Shown: positions 36,429 to 46,148 of the stretch, piece after piece
Layout of the letters: the number at the start of each line of letters is the position of its first letter
How positions within the stretch are numbered: position 1 is the stretch's first letter
NCBI RefSeq assembly: GCF_030538495.1
Contig: NZ_JAUNTW010000001.1
Coordinates: 149,068-213,067, forward strand
Source of the DNA: Paracoccus sp. (in: a-proteobacteria)
GTDB taxonomy: Bacteria; Pseudomonadota; Alphaproteobacteria; Rhodobacterales; Rhodobacteraceae
Direction: 5' to 3'
DNA length: 64,000 nucleotides
Program-made: the position numbers and the translations under genes
Notes under the pieces: model-generated
Databases searched by the model: none
Told to the model about the DNA's origin: nothing
What the model saw: the letters and a program-made list of their open reading frames with translations, nothing else

Positions 36429-37433
36429 TTACAACATCGACGGCACGACCAGATCCGGCGGACGGTGACCATCGGCAAAGGTCTTGATGTTGATGATCAC
36501 CTTTTCGCCCATCTCGGCGCGGCCCTCGACCGTGGCGGACCCCATATGCGGCAGCAGTGCCACATTCGGCAATTCACGCAGACGCGGGTTGATGTCATGC
36601 CCGTGTTCAAACACATCCAGCCCCGCGCCCGCAATTTCGCCGGCGCGCAACATCCGGGTCAGGGCGTTTTCGTCGATCACCTCGCCGCGGGACGTGTTGA
36701 CAATCACGGCGGACGGTTTCAGCAGCTTCAGCCGCCGCGCATTCAGCAGATGGAACGTGCTGGGCGTATGCGGGGCGTTGATGCTGATGATGTCCATGCG
36801 GGCCAGCATCTGATCCAGACTTTCCCAATAGGTCGCCTGCAAATCCTGTTCAATTTCAGGGCGCAACCGGCGGCGATTGTGGTAATGCACCTGCATCCCG
36901 AACACATTGGCGCGCCGCGCGACGGCCTGACCGATGCGGCCCATGCCCAAAATACCCAAACGCCGCCCGCCGACGCGCCCCCCCAGATGCAAGGTCGGCG
37001 CCCAGCCATGCCAGCGGCCTTGCTGCATTTCCGCCAGACCTTCGGGGATGCGCCGGGTGACGGCCAGAATCAGGGCCAGCGTCATGTCGGCGGTGTCCTC
37101 GGTCGTGACGCCGGGGGTGTTGGACACCAAAACGCCGCGCTGACGCGCCGACAGCACGTCGATATTGTCCACGCCCGCGCCATAATTTGCGATCAGCTTC
37201 AGCCGGTCCCCCGCCTGCGCCAGCATATTGGCGTCGATCTGGTCGGTGATGGTCGGCACCAGAACGTCGCAATTCTGCATCATCACGACCAGTTCATCGC
37301 GGCCCATCACGCGGTCATCATCGCGCAGAACGACGTCGAACAGTTCCTTCATCCGGGTTTCGACCGGCTCGGGCAGGCGGCGCGTGACCGCAACGCGCAG
37401 CTTTTGGCGAAGCGACGAGTGGCTGGCGGGCAT
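36429..37433 (-). CDS. D-2-hydroxyacid dehydrogenase (glyoxylate/hydroxypyruvate reductase-like)
   Basis: A 334-residue NAD(P)-dependent oxidoreductase. It shows LIANYGAGVDNIDV, the Rossmann loop LGILGMGRIGQAVARRA, NAPHTPSTFHLLN, NTSRGEVIDENAL with the active-site Arg and a LLPHMGSAT motif with the catalytic His. The ATG at 37433 has GAGG upstream. The family interconverts 2-oxo and D-2-hydroxy acids; glyoxylate reductase is the best guess. Confidence 0.88.
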   Translation of the reverse strand: MPASHSSLRQKLRVAVTRRLPEPVETRMKELFDVVLRDDDRVMGRDELVVMMQNCDVLVPTITDQIDANMLAQAGDRLKLIANYGAGVDNIDVLSARQRGVLVSNTPGVTTEDTADMTLALILAVTRRIPEGLAEMQQGRWHGWAPTLHLGGRVGGRRLGILGMGRIGQAVARRANVFGMQVHYHNRRRLRPEIEQDLQATYWESLDQMLARMDIISINAPHTPSTFHLLNARRLKLLKPSAVIVNTSRGEVIDENALTRMLRAGEIAGAGLDVFEHGHDINPRLRELPNVALLPHMGSATVEGRAEMGEKVIINIKTFADGHRPPDLVVPSML

Positions 37434-37582
37434 AATAACCTCACTTTCTCGAAGTCGTGTCGGTGGCGCACTTCCCATCATGGGCGGCTGATGGCAAACT
37501 GCCCGCGTTGCGGGGCAGGCACAAGACCCCAAAGGGACAGGCACACCCAAAGGCGGGCAATCGCCACGGGCGCGGACAGAAA

Positions 37583-38113
37583 ATGGACGATATGATGGGT
37601 TTTAAGGCATTCTTTTTCGGCACAGCGATTGCGGTGATGTTGGGCGTCACCGCCCCCCCGGTTGCCGCGCAAACATCCGAGCCACAACGCGGCGCCGTCA
37701 CCAGCCTGCCCATCCCCCGTTATGTCAGCCTGAAAGGGTCCGAGGGCAACGTCCGCCGCGGCCCCAGCCTGTCGCATCGCATCGACTGGGTGTTCCGCCA
37801 TTCCGGTATGCCCCTGCGCGTCGTGGCCGAGTTCGGCCATTGGCGCCGGGTCGAAGACAAAGACGGCGCGGGCGGTTGGATCCACTATGCCCTGCTGTCC
37901 GGCGTGCGCACGGCCTTGGTCACGCAAGACATGGTGGAATTGCGCAGCCGCCCCCACCCGGACGCCAATATCGTGGCGCGCGCGGAAAATGGCGCGATTT
38001 TGCGACTGAACGAATGCAACCCCGATTGGTGCCGTATTTCGGGCGGCGGGCAACGCGGCTGGGTGCCGAAAACAGCGATCTGGGGCGTCGATCCCGGCGA
38101 AATCCGCGACTGA
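37583..38113 (+). CDS. Secreted bacterial SH3-domain protein
   Basis: A 176-residue protein with an N-terminal signal peptide (FFFGTAIAVMLGVTAPPVAAQ). The mature part carries two SH3-like repeats: YVSLKGSEGNVRRGPSLSHR... and VELRSRPHPDANIVARAENGAIL..., the latter with CNPDWCRI. Such proteins bind peptidoglycan or mediate periplasmic contacts. A second start at 37592 is possible. It is divergent from the dehydrogenase gene. Confidence 0.8.
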   Translation: MDDMMGFKAFFFGTAIAVMLGVTAPPVAAQTSEPQRGAVTSLPIPRYVSLKGSEGNVRRGPSLSHRIDWVFRHSGMPLRVVAEFGHWRRVEDKDGAGGWIHYALLSGVRTALVTQDMVELRSRPHPDANIVARAENGAILRLNECNPDWCRISGGGQRGWVPKTAIWGVDPGEIRD

Positions 38114-38133
38114 CGCCCCCCGGTCTGGGCTGG

Positions 38134-40158
38134 TCAGGCCAGCCCACGACCCTGCAACAACGCATCCACCCCCGGCATCCGCCCACGAAACGCCAGCCAC
38201 AGATCATCCGCCGGCTGCGATCCGCCCCGCGACAGGATGTGCTGTTCCAGCTTGCGCGCGGTGTCGGCATCGAAAATATCGCCCGCCTCTTGGAACGCGG
38301 CGAAGGCGTCGGCGTCCATCACCTCGGACCACATATAGCTGTAATACCCGGCGGCGTAGCTGTCGCCGGAAAACACATGCGACAGATGCGGGGTGCCGTG
38401 GCGCATCGGGATCGCGGCGGGCGCGTCCAGTTCGGCCTGCACCTGCGCCTGACGGATCAGCGCATCATCCGCAGGCGCGCCCCGGTGGAACGCCAGATCA
38501 ACCAAGGCCGTTTGCAGATATTCGCTGGTCGCAAACCCCGCATCGGCATGGCCCGCCGCCAGCAGCCGGTCGCGCAGATCGGCGGGCAGCGGTTCACCCG
38601 TTTCAAAATGGCGCGCATGGGCATCCAGAACGGCGGGCTGTTCCAGCCAATGTTCCAGCAACTGACTGGGCAATTCGACGAAATCCTGCGCTACGCTGGT
38701 TCCCGAAATCGACGGCCAATCCACATCCGACAGGATATGATGCAGCGCGTGGCCGAATTCGTGGAACAAGGTCCGCGCATCGTCCCATGACAAAAACGCC
38801 GGCGCGCCATCCGATTCGGGCGGGGTAAAGTTGCAGACATTCACCACAATCGGCCGCTGACCCGCGCCGATTTTATGCTGCATTTGCAGGGCCGAACACC
38901 ACGCACCCGACCGTTTCGATGGCCGTGCAAAGTAATCACCCACAAACACCGCCATCAATTTGCCGTCGCGCGTGATCTGCCACGCCCGCGCATTTTTGGC
39001 CCATAAAGGCGCATCAAACGGTTCGGCCTTCAGCCCGAATAACCGATGCGCCACATCGAACACCGCGCCCAGCATGGCATCCAGCGTCAGATAGGGCGTG
39101 ACCTCTTCGGCGTCGAAATCATGTTCCTGCCGCCGCAGACGCGCCGCATAGAGCCGCCAATCCCATGCCTGCAACGCGCCATTCACGCCGTCATCGCGCA
39201 ACATCTGCGTCAGTTTTACCTGATCCTGCGCGACGCGGGTCTGCGCGGCGTCCCAGACCTGCCCCAGCAGATCGGCGACATTATCCGCCGTCCCCGCCAT
39301 CTGCGTTTCCAGCTTATAGGCCGCGAAATCGGCATAGCCCAACAATTGCGCCCGTTCGTGGCGCAGGGCCAGAATGTCCCGGATCAGCGGCAGGTTGTTC
39401 GTTGCATCACCCCCCGCGCCATGGCCGGAACCGCGCGCGATCCACGCACTGAACGCCACTTCACGCAGGGCGCGGTCGGTCGAGTGTTCCAAAAACGGCA
39501 CGATCAGCGACCGGTTCAGCGTCACGATCTGGCCGTCAAGCCCGCGTTCCCGCGCCGCCGCCCGCATCGACCGCAACAGCCAGTCGGGCACCCCCTCCAG
39601 CCGGTCATCGGCCACCGGCAGCACATAATCGCGTTCATCCGTCAGCACATTTTGCGAAAAATCGGTTGTCAGCACGGCCATGCGCGCGCGAATGGCGGCC
39701 ATGCGGTCGCGGCTGGCCGGGTCCAGCCCCGCACCCGCCCGCGTCAGATCGCGCAGCGCCAGTTCCGTGATCCGCCGGTCCTGCGGGGCCAGCGTGTCCG
39801 CGTTATCTGCCACGGCCTTAACCCGTGCATAGAGCCGCGTATCCATGCTGGTTTTGCTGCCATATTCCGCCAGCCGGGGCGCAAATTCCCGTTGCAGCGC
39901 CTGCCGCGCGGGGTTCGAATCAACCGCCGCCAGCGTGTAAAACACCGCCAGCACGCGGTTCAGGCCCTCATCGGATTGCTCTAACGCGGCCAAGGTATTT
40001 TCAAACGTCGCGGGGTCCGGGTTGGACACGATCTGTTCAAACCGCTGTTCCGCCGCGGCCAGTTCCGCGTCAAAACCCGCCGCGAAATCGTCATCCGAAA
40101 TCAGGTCAAACCGAGGCAAGCCATGCGGGCCGGTCCATTGCGTCAATTCGGGGTTCAT
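38134..40158 (-). CDS. M3-family oligopeptidase (PrlC/Dcp-like)
   Basis: A 674-residue cytoplasmic zinc metallopeptidase with the M3 motif FHEFGHALHHILSD near residue 462 and the downstream GTSVAQDFVELPSQLLEHW with the third zinc ligand, plus GYYSYMWSEVMDADAF near the C-terminus. It degrades oligopeptides, including those released by ATP-dependent proteases. The ATG at 40158 follows AAGGAAA and overlaps the moeB stop as ATGA. Family length is normal. Confidence 0.92.
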   Translation of the reverse strand: MNPELTQWTGPHGLPRFDLISDDDFAAGFDAELAAAEQRFEQIVSNPDPATFENTLAALEQSDEGLNRVLAVFYTLAAVDSNPARQALQREFAPRLAEYGSKTSMDTRLYARVKAVADNADTLAPQDRRITELALRDLTRAGAGLDPASRDRMAAIRARMAVLTTDFSQNVLTDERDYVLPVADDRLEGVPDWLLRSMRAAARERGLDGQIVTLNRSLIVPFLEHSTDRALREVAFSAWIARGSGHGAGGDATNNLPLIRDILALRHERAQLLGYADFAAYKLETQMAGTADNVADLLGQVWDAAQTRVAQDQVKLTQMLRDDGVNGALQAWDWRLYAARLRRQEHDFDAEEVTPYLTLDAMLGAVFDVAHRLFGLKAEPFDAPLWAKNARAWQITRDGKLMAVFVGDYFARPSKRSGAWCSALQMQHKIGAGQRPIVVNVCNFTPPESDGAPAFLSWDDARTLFHEFGHALHHILSDVDWPSISGTSVAQDFVELPSQLLEHWLEQPAVLDAHARHFETGEPLPADLRDRLLAAGHADAGFATSEYLQTALVDLAFHRGAPADDALIRQAQVQAELDAPAAIPMRHGTPHLSHVFSGDSYAAGYYSYMWSEVMDADAFAAFQEAGDIFDADTARKLEQHILSRGGSQPADDLWLAFRGRMPGVDALLQGRGLA

Positions 40159-41192
40159 GCCGTTTCCTTTCCTGTGCCACAGACCAAACACCCGGCGCGG
40201 GCTGTGGTTTCAATCATGCGCGTGTCGCCATAGAGACCGTCAAACATCATCATCCGCCCGCGCAGCCCCTGCCCCGCGCCGGTCAGATGCTTCACCGCCT
40301 CGAACGCCATCAGGCTGCCGATGACGCCGGGCAGCGGGCCGATAACGCCCGATTCCGCGCAGGGCGGCGCCAGCCCCGGCGCGGGCGCGTCGGGAAACAG
40401 GCAGGCCAGACACGGCCCCCCGCGCGCCGGGTCATACAGCGTCACCTGCCCGTCCCATTGCGCAATCGCGCCCGCGATCAGCGGCACTCCGGCGGCCACG
40501 CAGGCCCGGTTGATCGCGTCCCGCGCCGCGAAACGGTCGGTGCCGTCAATCACCAGATCATGCGCGGCGATCAGGTCCGCGTCATCGCCGGTCACGCGCC
40601 GGTTCAGCGGCGTGACCTGACAATGCGGGTTCAGCGCGGACATGGCGGCGGCGGCGGTGTCGGCCTTACCCTCGCCGCATTGATCCGTGCGGAAGATCAC
40701 CTGACGTTGCAGATTGGACAGGGTGATGCGGTCGTCATCGGCAACCGTGATGCGCCCCACCCCCGCCGCCGCCAGATACAGACAGACCGGCGCGCCCAGA
40801 CCGCCCGCCCCCACGATCAGCACCCGCGCATCGCGCAGGCGCATCTGGCCCGGACCGCCCACTTCGCGCAGGACAATGTGCCGGGCATAGCGGTCCAGTT
40901 CGGAATCCGTGATCCCGTCACGCGGCGCGGGGGTGTCAAGCGGAACCGCGCGCGCCCGCAACCGGCTCAGCGCCGCGCGATAGGCCAGAACGACCCCAAC
41001 CACGCCGCCCAGCACCAGCCAACCGCGCGCCGATCCGCCAATGGCCTGAGCCGCGTCACTGGCGGGCACCAGCAGATGCAGCGCGACAAACCCGGCCCAT
41101 GCCACCGCAATCATCGCCCCGCGCAACCGCCATGCCAGCCCGACCACCCAGCCAAAGACCAACAGCCCCGCGATCAGCCACAGCCCCAGCAT
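40155..41192 (-). CDS. moeB: Membrane-anchored MoeB/ThiF-family adenylyltransferase
   Basis: A 345-residue E1-like enzyme. Residues about 1-80 hold two or three hydrophobic helices (LWLIAGLLVFGWVVGLAW; GWLVLGGVVGVVLAY). The enzyme domain follows: LDRYARHIVLREVGGPGQMRL, the ATP loop VLIVGAGGLGAPV, two zinc CxxC pairs (CLACLF, CLVCG) and a Cys in APPCAESGVIGPLPGVIGS. It adenylates MoaD- or ThiS-type carriers. No rhodanese domain follows. The start overlaps the dut stop by one base (TGATG). Confidence 0.88.
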   Translation of the reverse strand: MLGLWLIAGLLVFGWVVGLAWRLRGAMIAVAWAGFVALHLLVPASDAAQAIGGSARGWLVLGGVVGVVLAYRAALSRLRARAVPLDTPAPRDGITDSELDRYARHIVLREVGGPGQMRLRDARVLIVGAGGLGAPVCLYLAAAGVGRITVADDDRITLSNLQRQVIFRTDQCGEGKADTAAAAMSALNPHCQVTPLNRRVTGDDADLIAAHDLVIDGTDRFAARDAINRACVAAGVPLIAGAIAQWDGQVTLYDPARGGPCLACLFPDAPAPGLAPPCAESGVIGPLPGVIGSLMAFEAVKHLTGAGQGLRGRMMMFDGLYGDTRMIETTARAGCLVCGTGKETA

Positions 41193-41647
41193 CAGCCCGC
41201 CCCCGTCGATCCGAACCCGCCCGCGCCACGCTCGGTCGGGGTCAGTTCATCGGCCCATTCAAACCGCGCCTGCGGGGCCGGGGCAATGACCATCTGCGCG
41301 ATCCGGTCGCCATGCGCGACGGTGAAATCCACATCCCCCAGATTGATCAGAATCACCCCCAACGGCCCGCGATAATCACAATCAATCGTGCCGGGCGCGT
41401 TCGCCACGGTGACGCCATGTTTCAGCGCCAGCCCGGATCGGGGGCGAATCTGCGCCTCATACCCGGTTGGGATGTGCAGGGCCAAACCCGTGGCGATCAG
41501 CGCCCGCCCGCCGGGGCGCAGGGTAACGGAACCGTCCGGCAACCACGCACGCAGATCAGCCCCCGCCGCGCCAGCCGTTTGATAACACGGCATGTCTGCG
41601 TCGGAACCGGGCAGGCGCATCAGGCGGATCAGGGGCGCGTCAGGCAT
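41192..41647 (-). CDS. dut: dUTP diphosphatase
   Basis: A 151-residue trimeric dUTPase. The five motifs are visible: AGADLRAWL (motif 1), IRPRSGLALKHGV (2), VANAPGTIDCDYRG (3 with the catalytic Asp), VAHGDRIAQMV (4) and GAGGFGSTG (5, the flexible Gly-rich end). It removes dUTP to keep uracil out of DNA and to feed dTMP synthesis. Confidence 0.95.
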   Translation of the reverse strand: MPDAPLIRLMRLPGSDADMPCYQTAGAAGADLRAWLPDGSVTLRPGGRALIATGLALHIPTGYEAQIRPRSGLALKHGVTVANAPGTIDCDYRGPLGVILINLGDVDFTVAHGDRIAQMVIAPAPQARFEWADELTPTERGAGGFGSTGAG

Positions 41648-41663
41648 GGCATATCCAAAGCAA

Positions 41664-41691
41664 AGGCCGCGCGGCGATGCCAGCGCGGCCT
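41664..41691 (-). terminator. Terminator between infC and dut
   Basis: A 9-bp perfect stem AGGCCGCGC / GCGCGGCCT, with an inner GGC/GCC pair, lies 22 nt after the infC stop. Read on the minus strand it is followed by TTTGCTTTGG, a weak U-rich tail. Confidence 0.7.
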
Positions 41692-41712
41692 GTCAACATC
41701 ACAAAACCGATC

Positions 41713-42252
41713 TTAGCGCGGCGAGATCATCATGACCATCTGCCGACCTTCCAGTTTCGGCATGGATTCGACCTTACCCGCCTCACCCACGTCATCTTTG
41801 ACCCGGTTCAGCAGGTCCAGACCCAGATCCTGGTGCGCCATTTCGCGACCACGGAATCGCAGGGTCACTTTGACCTTATCCCCGCCTTCCAGGAATTTCA
41901 TCACGCTGCGCATTTTGACGTCATAGTCATGCGTATCGGTGCCGGGGCGGAACTTGATTTCCTTCACCTCGATCACTTTTTGCTTTTTGCGTGCTTCGGC
42001 TTCGCGTTTTTGCTGTTCGTATTTGTATTTGCCAAGGTCCATGACCTTGCAAACCGGGGGCGTCGCATTGGGGGAAATTTCCACCAGATCCAGCCCAGCA
42101 TCCATCGCCATTTGCAGCCCGACCGAGGGCGACACAACGCCGACATTCTCTCCGTCAGCGCCGATCAGGCGGATTTCTGCGACACGGATGCGTTCATTGA
42201 CGCGGGGGCCGGTGTCGCGGGTGGGCGGTGCGTTGTGCGGACGACGGGCTAT
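41713..42252 (-). CDS. infC: Translation initiation factor IF-3
   Basis: A 179-residue IF-3. Its coding frame runs upstream of any ATG or GTG start to an ATA at 42252 that sits 7 nt after a perfect AAGGAG. From there it reads (M)[23 protein letters not shown], the usual alphaproteobacterial N-terminus, then [20 protein letters not shown] and the C-terminal domain. Non-AUG starts are a known autoregulation device of infC (AUU in Escherichia coli), because IF-3 itself rejects such codons. The internal GTG at 42135 would cut off 39 conserved residues. Confidence 0.92.
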   Translation of the reverse strand: MARRPHNAPPTRDTGPRVNERIRVAEIRLIGADGENVGVVSPSVGLQMAMDAGLDLVEISPNATPPVCKVMDLGKYKYEQQKREAEARKKQKVIEVKEIKFRPGTDTHDYDVKMRSVMKFLEGGDKVKVTLRFRGREMAHQDLGLDLLNRVKDDVGEAGKVESMPKLEGRQMVMMISPR

Positions 42253-42442
42253 GGCGATACTCCTTTAATAGCCATTAAGAATGGACCGAAAATAAGGCCA
42301 GATGACGGCTTTTTCAACCGGATTTGATGCCCGAACCGGTCCGTTTTGCATAAGATTTGATGAAAACCCGCCGCATCTGCCTGTTGCGGGGGCGGGTCAT
42401 GTGTCATAGGTGAACGCATTGTTGACCCAGCCGGAATCCCCA

Positions 42443-43141
42443 ATGCGCAAAGTTCTTCCCGTCATCGTGATTCTGATTGCCATTTCTGCCGGGGGGCTGT
42501 GGTGGCAGACCAACCGCAATGCGGCGATTGTGCCGGACCAGACGGCTGCCGTGCCGGTTGATCCCACCGCAGACACGCCCGCCACCCCCGCAGGCCGCGC
42601 CGCCGAGGTGGCCGAACACACCGCCGAAGCCACGTCGGAAACCGCCGAAATCGCGCGCCAGCAGGCGGAAATGCCGGGCAGCGCCGACACCGCAATCGCC
42701 GCCGATGCCGCTGACGCCGCCGCAGATGCCGCGGCCGAAGCGTTGCGCGCATCCGTCAGCGCCGGCGTAACCGCCGCCAGCGACGCCGCCGCGCAGGCGG
42801 AAATCGCGGCCGAGGCTGCAATTGACGCCGCTGACCGCGCCGCATCCGCCGCCGCATCTGCCGCAGCGGGCGCTCCCGACGCCGCAGCCACCGCCGCCGA
42901 GGCCGCCAGCGACGCCGCCGCCGCAACCAGCGATGCCGCCGACGCCGCCGCGACCGCCGCCCGGATCGAAGCCCTGCTGACCCCCGAAGGTTTCGACGCG
43001 GACGCCGTGAACCGCATCATCGACACCGCCCAGATCCCCGACGAACAAAAGGCCACTTTGCGCAACCTGATCGCCACCACGGCGAACAACCCCGCTTTGT
43101 TGAAAGCTGCACTGGAACAGGTGCGCGCGGTGATGCGCTGA
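42443..43141 (+). CDS. Ala/Asp-rich low-complexity membrane-anchored protein
   Basis: A 232-residue protein with one N-terminal transmembrane helix (KVLPVIVILIAISAGGLWW). Residues 60-180 are an almost uninterrupted run of A, D, E, T and S with AADAA/ATSDAAD-type repeats, which predicts a long helix or coiled coil. A small folded C-terminal part follows (LLTPEGFDADAVNRIIDTA ... ALEQVRAVMR). It probably spans the periplasm. The downstream gene overlaps by TGATG. Function unknown; a GTG start at 42410 is possible. Confidence 0.7.
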   Translation: MRKVLPVIVILIAISAGGLWWQTNRNAAIVPDQTAAVPVDPTADTPATPAGRAAEVAEHTAEATSETAEIARQQAEMPGSADTAIAADAADAAADAAAEALRASVSAGVTAASDAAAQAEIAAEAAIDAADRAASAAASAAAGAPDAAATAAEAASDAAAATSDAADAAATAARIEALLTPEGFDADAVNRIIDTAQIPDEQKATLRNLIATTANNPALLKAALEQVRAVMR

Positions 43142-44004
43142 TGCTGGCGGGGTTTGACGAACTGGCGTCAGTGCGTCCTGCGTGGCTGGCCAAGGGGCCG
43201 ATTGCGCTGATCCTGATCGAGGATGACACCGCCATCGCCGAAACGCTGGCGCATCACGTGCGCATCGGGTTCCGGCATATTCTGGCGCTGTCGCCCGATA
43301 GGGTCGCGGTGCCGGATGATCTGGCCGCGCGGGTCACGGTCATGCGTTACGACACGCGCCGCCCCGATGCCCATGTCGATGCCGTGAACCAGTTCATCCC
43401 GCTGGTTCCCGAAGGAACCTGGCTGCATTACGGGTTCAACGCCGAATTTCTGTTCTTTCCGTTCTGCGAAACGCGGCGTGTGGGGGAAATGCTGGCCTTT
43501 CACACCGAAGAACGCCGCCCCGCGATGTTAACCTATGTCGTGGATCTGTATGCGCCGGATCTGTCGCGCGCGCCCAATGCCGTGGATATGGACGGCGCGA
43601 TGTTCGATCGCACGGGATATTTCGCATTGGGCCGTCAGGACGACAACGGCGATTACTATGAACGGCAATTGGATTTCCACGGCGGCCTTCGCTGGCGGTT
43701 CGAGGAATATCTGCCCCCCGCCCGCCGCCGCATTGACCGCATCGCGCTGTTCCGCGCGCGTCGTGACCTGCGGCTGCTGCCCGATCACCGTTTTTCGGTC
43801 GAGGAATACAACACCTATTCCTGCCCGTGGCATCACAACCTGACCGCCGCGATTGCATCGTTTCGCGTGGCCAAGGCGTTGAAACGCAACCCCGGTTCGC
43901 GCGATCAGATCGACAGCTTTGTCTGGCAGAACTCGGTCCCGTTTGACTGGTCCAGCCAGCAATTGCTGAAATTGGGGCTTATGGAGCCGGGGCAGTGGTT
44001 CTGA
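43141..44004 (+). CDS. Glycosyltransferase-like protein of unknown function
   Basis: A 287-residue protein. The segment ALILIEDDTAIAETLAHHVRIGFRHILALS resembles the start of GT2/GT92-type transferases that act on surface glycans, and LHYGFNAEFLFFPFCETRR plus DFHGGLRWRFEEYLPP continue that likeness. A clear DxD motif is not obvious. It is coupled to the Ala-rich protein by a TGATG overlap. The family call is tentative. Confidence 0.6.
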   Translation: MLAGFDELASVRPAWLAKGPIALILIEDDTAIAETLAHHVRIGFRHILALSPDRVAVPDDLAARVTVMRYDTRRPDAHVDAVNQFIPLVPEGTWLHYGFNAEFLFFPFCETRRVGEMLAFHTEERRPAMLTYVVDLYAPDLSRAPNAVDMDGAMFDRTGYFALGRQDDNGDYYERQLDFHGGLRWRFEEYLPPARRRIDRIALFRARRDLRLLPDHRFSVEEYNTYSCPWHHNLTAAIASFRVAKALKRNPGSRDQIDSFVWQNSVPFDWSSQQLLKLGLMEPGQWF

Positions 44005-44098
44005 TCCCGCGCGCACCCTTGCGTCCGGCAAAGTCCCGATGCTAAACAAATCGGTGACTTATCTGCCCGAATGGGCGTAACAGACAGGGATAACGCGC

Positions 44099-44608
44099 AT
44101 GGCCATGACCCAAACCAGCTTTAACCGCGACGATTTGTTGAAATGCGCGCGCGGCGAACTGTTTGGCCCCGGTAATGCGCAACTGCCCGAACCGCCCATG
44201 CTGATGATGGACCGCATCACCGAGATTTCCGAAGATGGCGGCCTGCATGGCAAAGGTCACGTTGTGGCGGAATTTGATATTCAACCCGATCTGTGGTTTT
44301 TCGGCTGTCACTTCCCCGGCAACCCGATCATGCCCGGCTGTCTGGGTCTGGACGGGCTGTGGCAGTTGACCGGCTTTAATCTGGGCTGGCGCGGTTGGCA
44401 GGGGCGCGGCTATGCCTTGGGCGTGGGCGAAGTCAAACTGACCGGCATGGTGCGCCCGGATCGTAAGATGCTGACCTATAAGGTGGATTTCACCAAGGCG
44501 ATTCAGACCCGCCGCCTGACCATGGGCGTCGCCAACGGCATCGTCGAAGCGGATGGCGAGGTGATTTACCAAGTCACCGATATGAAGGTCGCCCTGTCCG
44601 AGGCCTGA
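44099..44608 (+). CDS. fabA: 3-Hydroxydecanoyl-ACP dehydratase/isomerase
   Basis: A 169-residue hot-dog enzyme with the catalytic His in [27 protein letters not shown] near residue 70 and [18 protein letters not shown]. It dehydrates and isomerises C10 intermediates and so begins anaerobic unsaturated fatty-acid synthesis. An AGGGA site precedes the ATG. It is the first gene of fabA-fabB-fabI. Confidence 0.96.
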   Translation: MAMTQTSFNRDDLLKCARGELFGPGNAQLPEPPMLMMDRITEISEDGGLHGKGHVVAEFDIQPDLWFFGCHFPGNPIMPGCLGLDGLWQLTGFNLGWRGWQGRGYALGVGEVKLTGMVRPDRKMLTYKVDFTKAIQTRRLTMGVANGIVEADGEVIYQVTDMKVALSEA

Positions 44609-44611
44609 CCC

Positions 44612-44839
44612 ATGTTCGCCCCGATTGATTGGGCCGAACTGGCGCCGTGGTTGGCGGTGCTGGCGGCGATCAATCTGGGGCTGGCGCTGATGGTGCCGGG
44701 CGGCATCGGGCGACGGTTGGGCTTTGCCGGTTTTGGGTTTGTGGGCGGCACGGCCTTTATTCTGGCGCTGCTGTGGAACATTTTGCCCCTGATCCTGTTG
44801 GTTGTCGCGGTCATCGGCCTGATCATGGCATTGCGCTGA
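44612..44839 (+). CDS. Small membrane protein between fabA and fabB
   Basis: A 75-residue, very hydrophobic protein with two or three helices (WLAVLAAINLGLALMVPGG; FGFVGGTAFILALLWNILPLILLVVAVIGLIMAL). It starts 3 nt after fabA stops. I do not recognise the family. Confidence 0.55.
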   Translation: MFAPIDWAELAPWLAVLAAINLGLALMVPGGIGRRLGFAGFGFVGGTAFILALLWNILPLILLVVAVIGLIMALR

Positions 44840-44908
44840 TGTGATCCGGGGCTTGCCCCGCCCCCGCGCCGCCTGTATTTTCGCAAAATCGCTAAGAAGG
44901 AGCCGCCA

Positions 44909-46138
44909 ATGCGCCGCGTCGTCATCACAGGGCTGGGAATTGTTTCACCCATCGGCAACAACGCCGAAGAAGTCACCGAAAGCCTGCGCACAGGCCGTTC
45001 CGGTATCAGCGCCGCCCCCGAATATGCCGAACGCGGCTTCCGCAGTCAGGTTCACGGCATGCCCAGCATCGTGTTGGAAGATCACATCGACAAACGCAAT
45101 CTGCGTTTCATGGGTCCGGGTGCGGCGTATAATTTCATCGCCATGGAACAGGCGATCAAGGACAGCGGCCTGGACGAATCCGACGTGTCGAACCCGCGCA
45201 CCGGGCTGATCATGGGGTCCGGCGGACCGTCCACCTCGAACTTTTTCGACGCGCATCAGATCGTGATTGAAAAAGGCTCGCCCAAACGCATGGGGCCGTT
45301 CATGGTCACGCGCTGCATGTCGTCCACCAACAGCGCCTGTCTGGCAACGCCGTTTAAAATCAAGGGCGTGAACTATTCCATCACCTCGGCCTGTTCGACC
45401 AGTGCGCATTGCATCGGCAACGGCGTGGAACAGATTCAGATGGGCAAACAGGACATCGTATTTGCCGGCGGGGGCGAAGAATTGGACTGGACTCTGTCCT
45501 GCCTGTTCGACGCCATGGGCGCGATGTCGTCGAAATACAACGACACGCCCGAAACCGCATCGCGCCCCTATGACGCGACGCGCGACGGGTTTGTAATCGC
45601 GGGCGGCGGCGGGGTCGTGGTTCTGGAAGAACTGTCCCACGCATTGGCGCGCGGCGCAAAAATCTATGCCGAGGTGACGGGCTACGGCGCGACCAGCGAC
45701 GGTTACGACATGGTGGCCCCGTCCGGCGAAGGCGGCGAACGGTCGATGCGGGTCGCATTGGCCACCCTGCCCGAAGGCCGCAAGATCAGCTATATCAACG
45801 CGCATGGCACATCGACTCCGGTCGGGGACATTGGCGAAATCAAGGCGATCCGCCGCATCTTTGGCGAAGGCAACACGCCCCCCGTCGCATCGACGAAATC
45901 GCTGACCGGCCACAGCCTTGGCGCGACCGGCGTTCACGAAGCGATCTATAGCCTGTTGATGTTGCAGCATGATTTCATCGCAGCATCGGCCAATGTCACC
46001 ACGTTGGACCCCGAAATCAACGCGGGCGAAATCGCAACGCAGCGCGTGGATAACGCAGGGCTGGACACGGTTCTGTCCAACAGCTTTGGCTTTGGCGGGA
46101 CCAATGCCACGCTGGTGATGTCGAAATATCAGGACTAA
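44909..46138 (+). CDS. fabB: 3-Oxoacyl-ACP synthase I
   Basis: A 409-residue condensing enzyme. The active-site Cys is in [15 protein letters not shown], with the two His in [11 protein letters not shown] and [15 protein letters not shown]. FabB elongates cis-3-decenoyl-ACP made by FabA, so the neighbours together control unsaturated fatty acids. An AAGGAG site lies upstream of the ATG. Confidence 0.96.
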   Translation: MRRVVITGLGIVSPIGNNAEEVTESLRTGRSGISAAPEYAERGFRSQVHGMPSIVLEDHIDKRNLRFMGPGAAYNFIAMEQAIKDSGLDESDVSNPRTGLIMGSGGPSTSNFFDAHQIVIEKGSPKRMGPFMVTRCMSSTNSACLATPFKIKGVNYSITSACSTSAHCIGNGVEQIQMGKQDIVFAGGGEELDWTLSCLFDAMGAMSSKYNDTPETASRPYDATRDGFVIAGGGGVVVLEELSHALARGAKIYAEVTGYGATSDGYDMVAPSGEGGERSMRVALATLPEGRKISYINAHGTSTPVGDIGEIKAIRRIFGEGNTPPVASTKSLTGHSLGATGVHEAIYSLLMLQHDFIAASANVTTLDPEINAGEIATQRVDNAGLDTVLSNSFGFGGTNATLVMSKYQD

Positions 46139-46148
46139 GGGGAACGTC

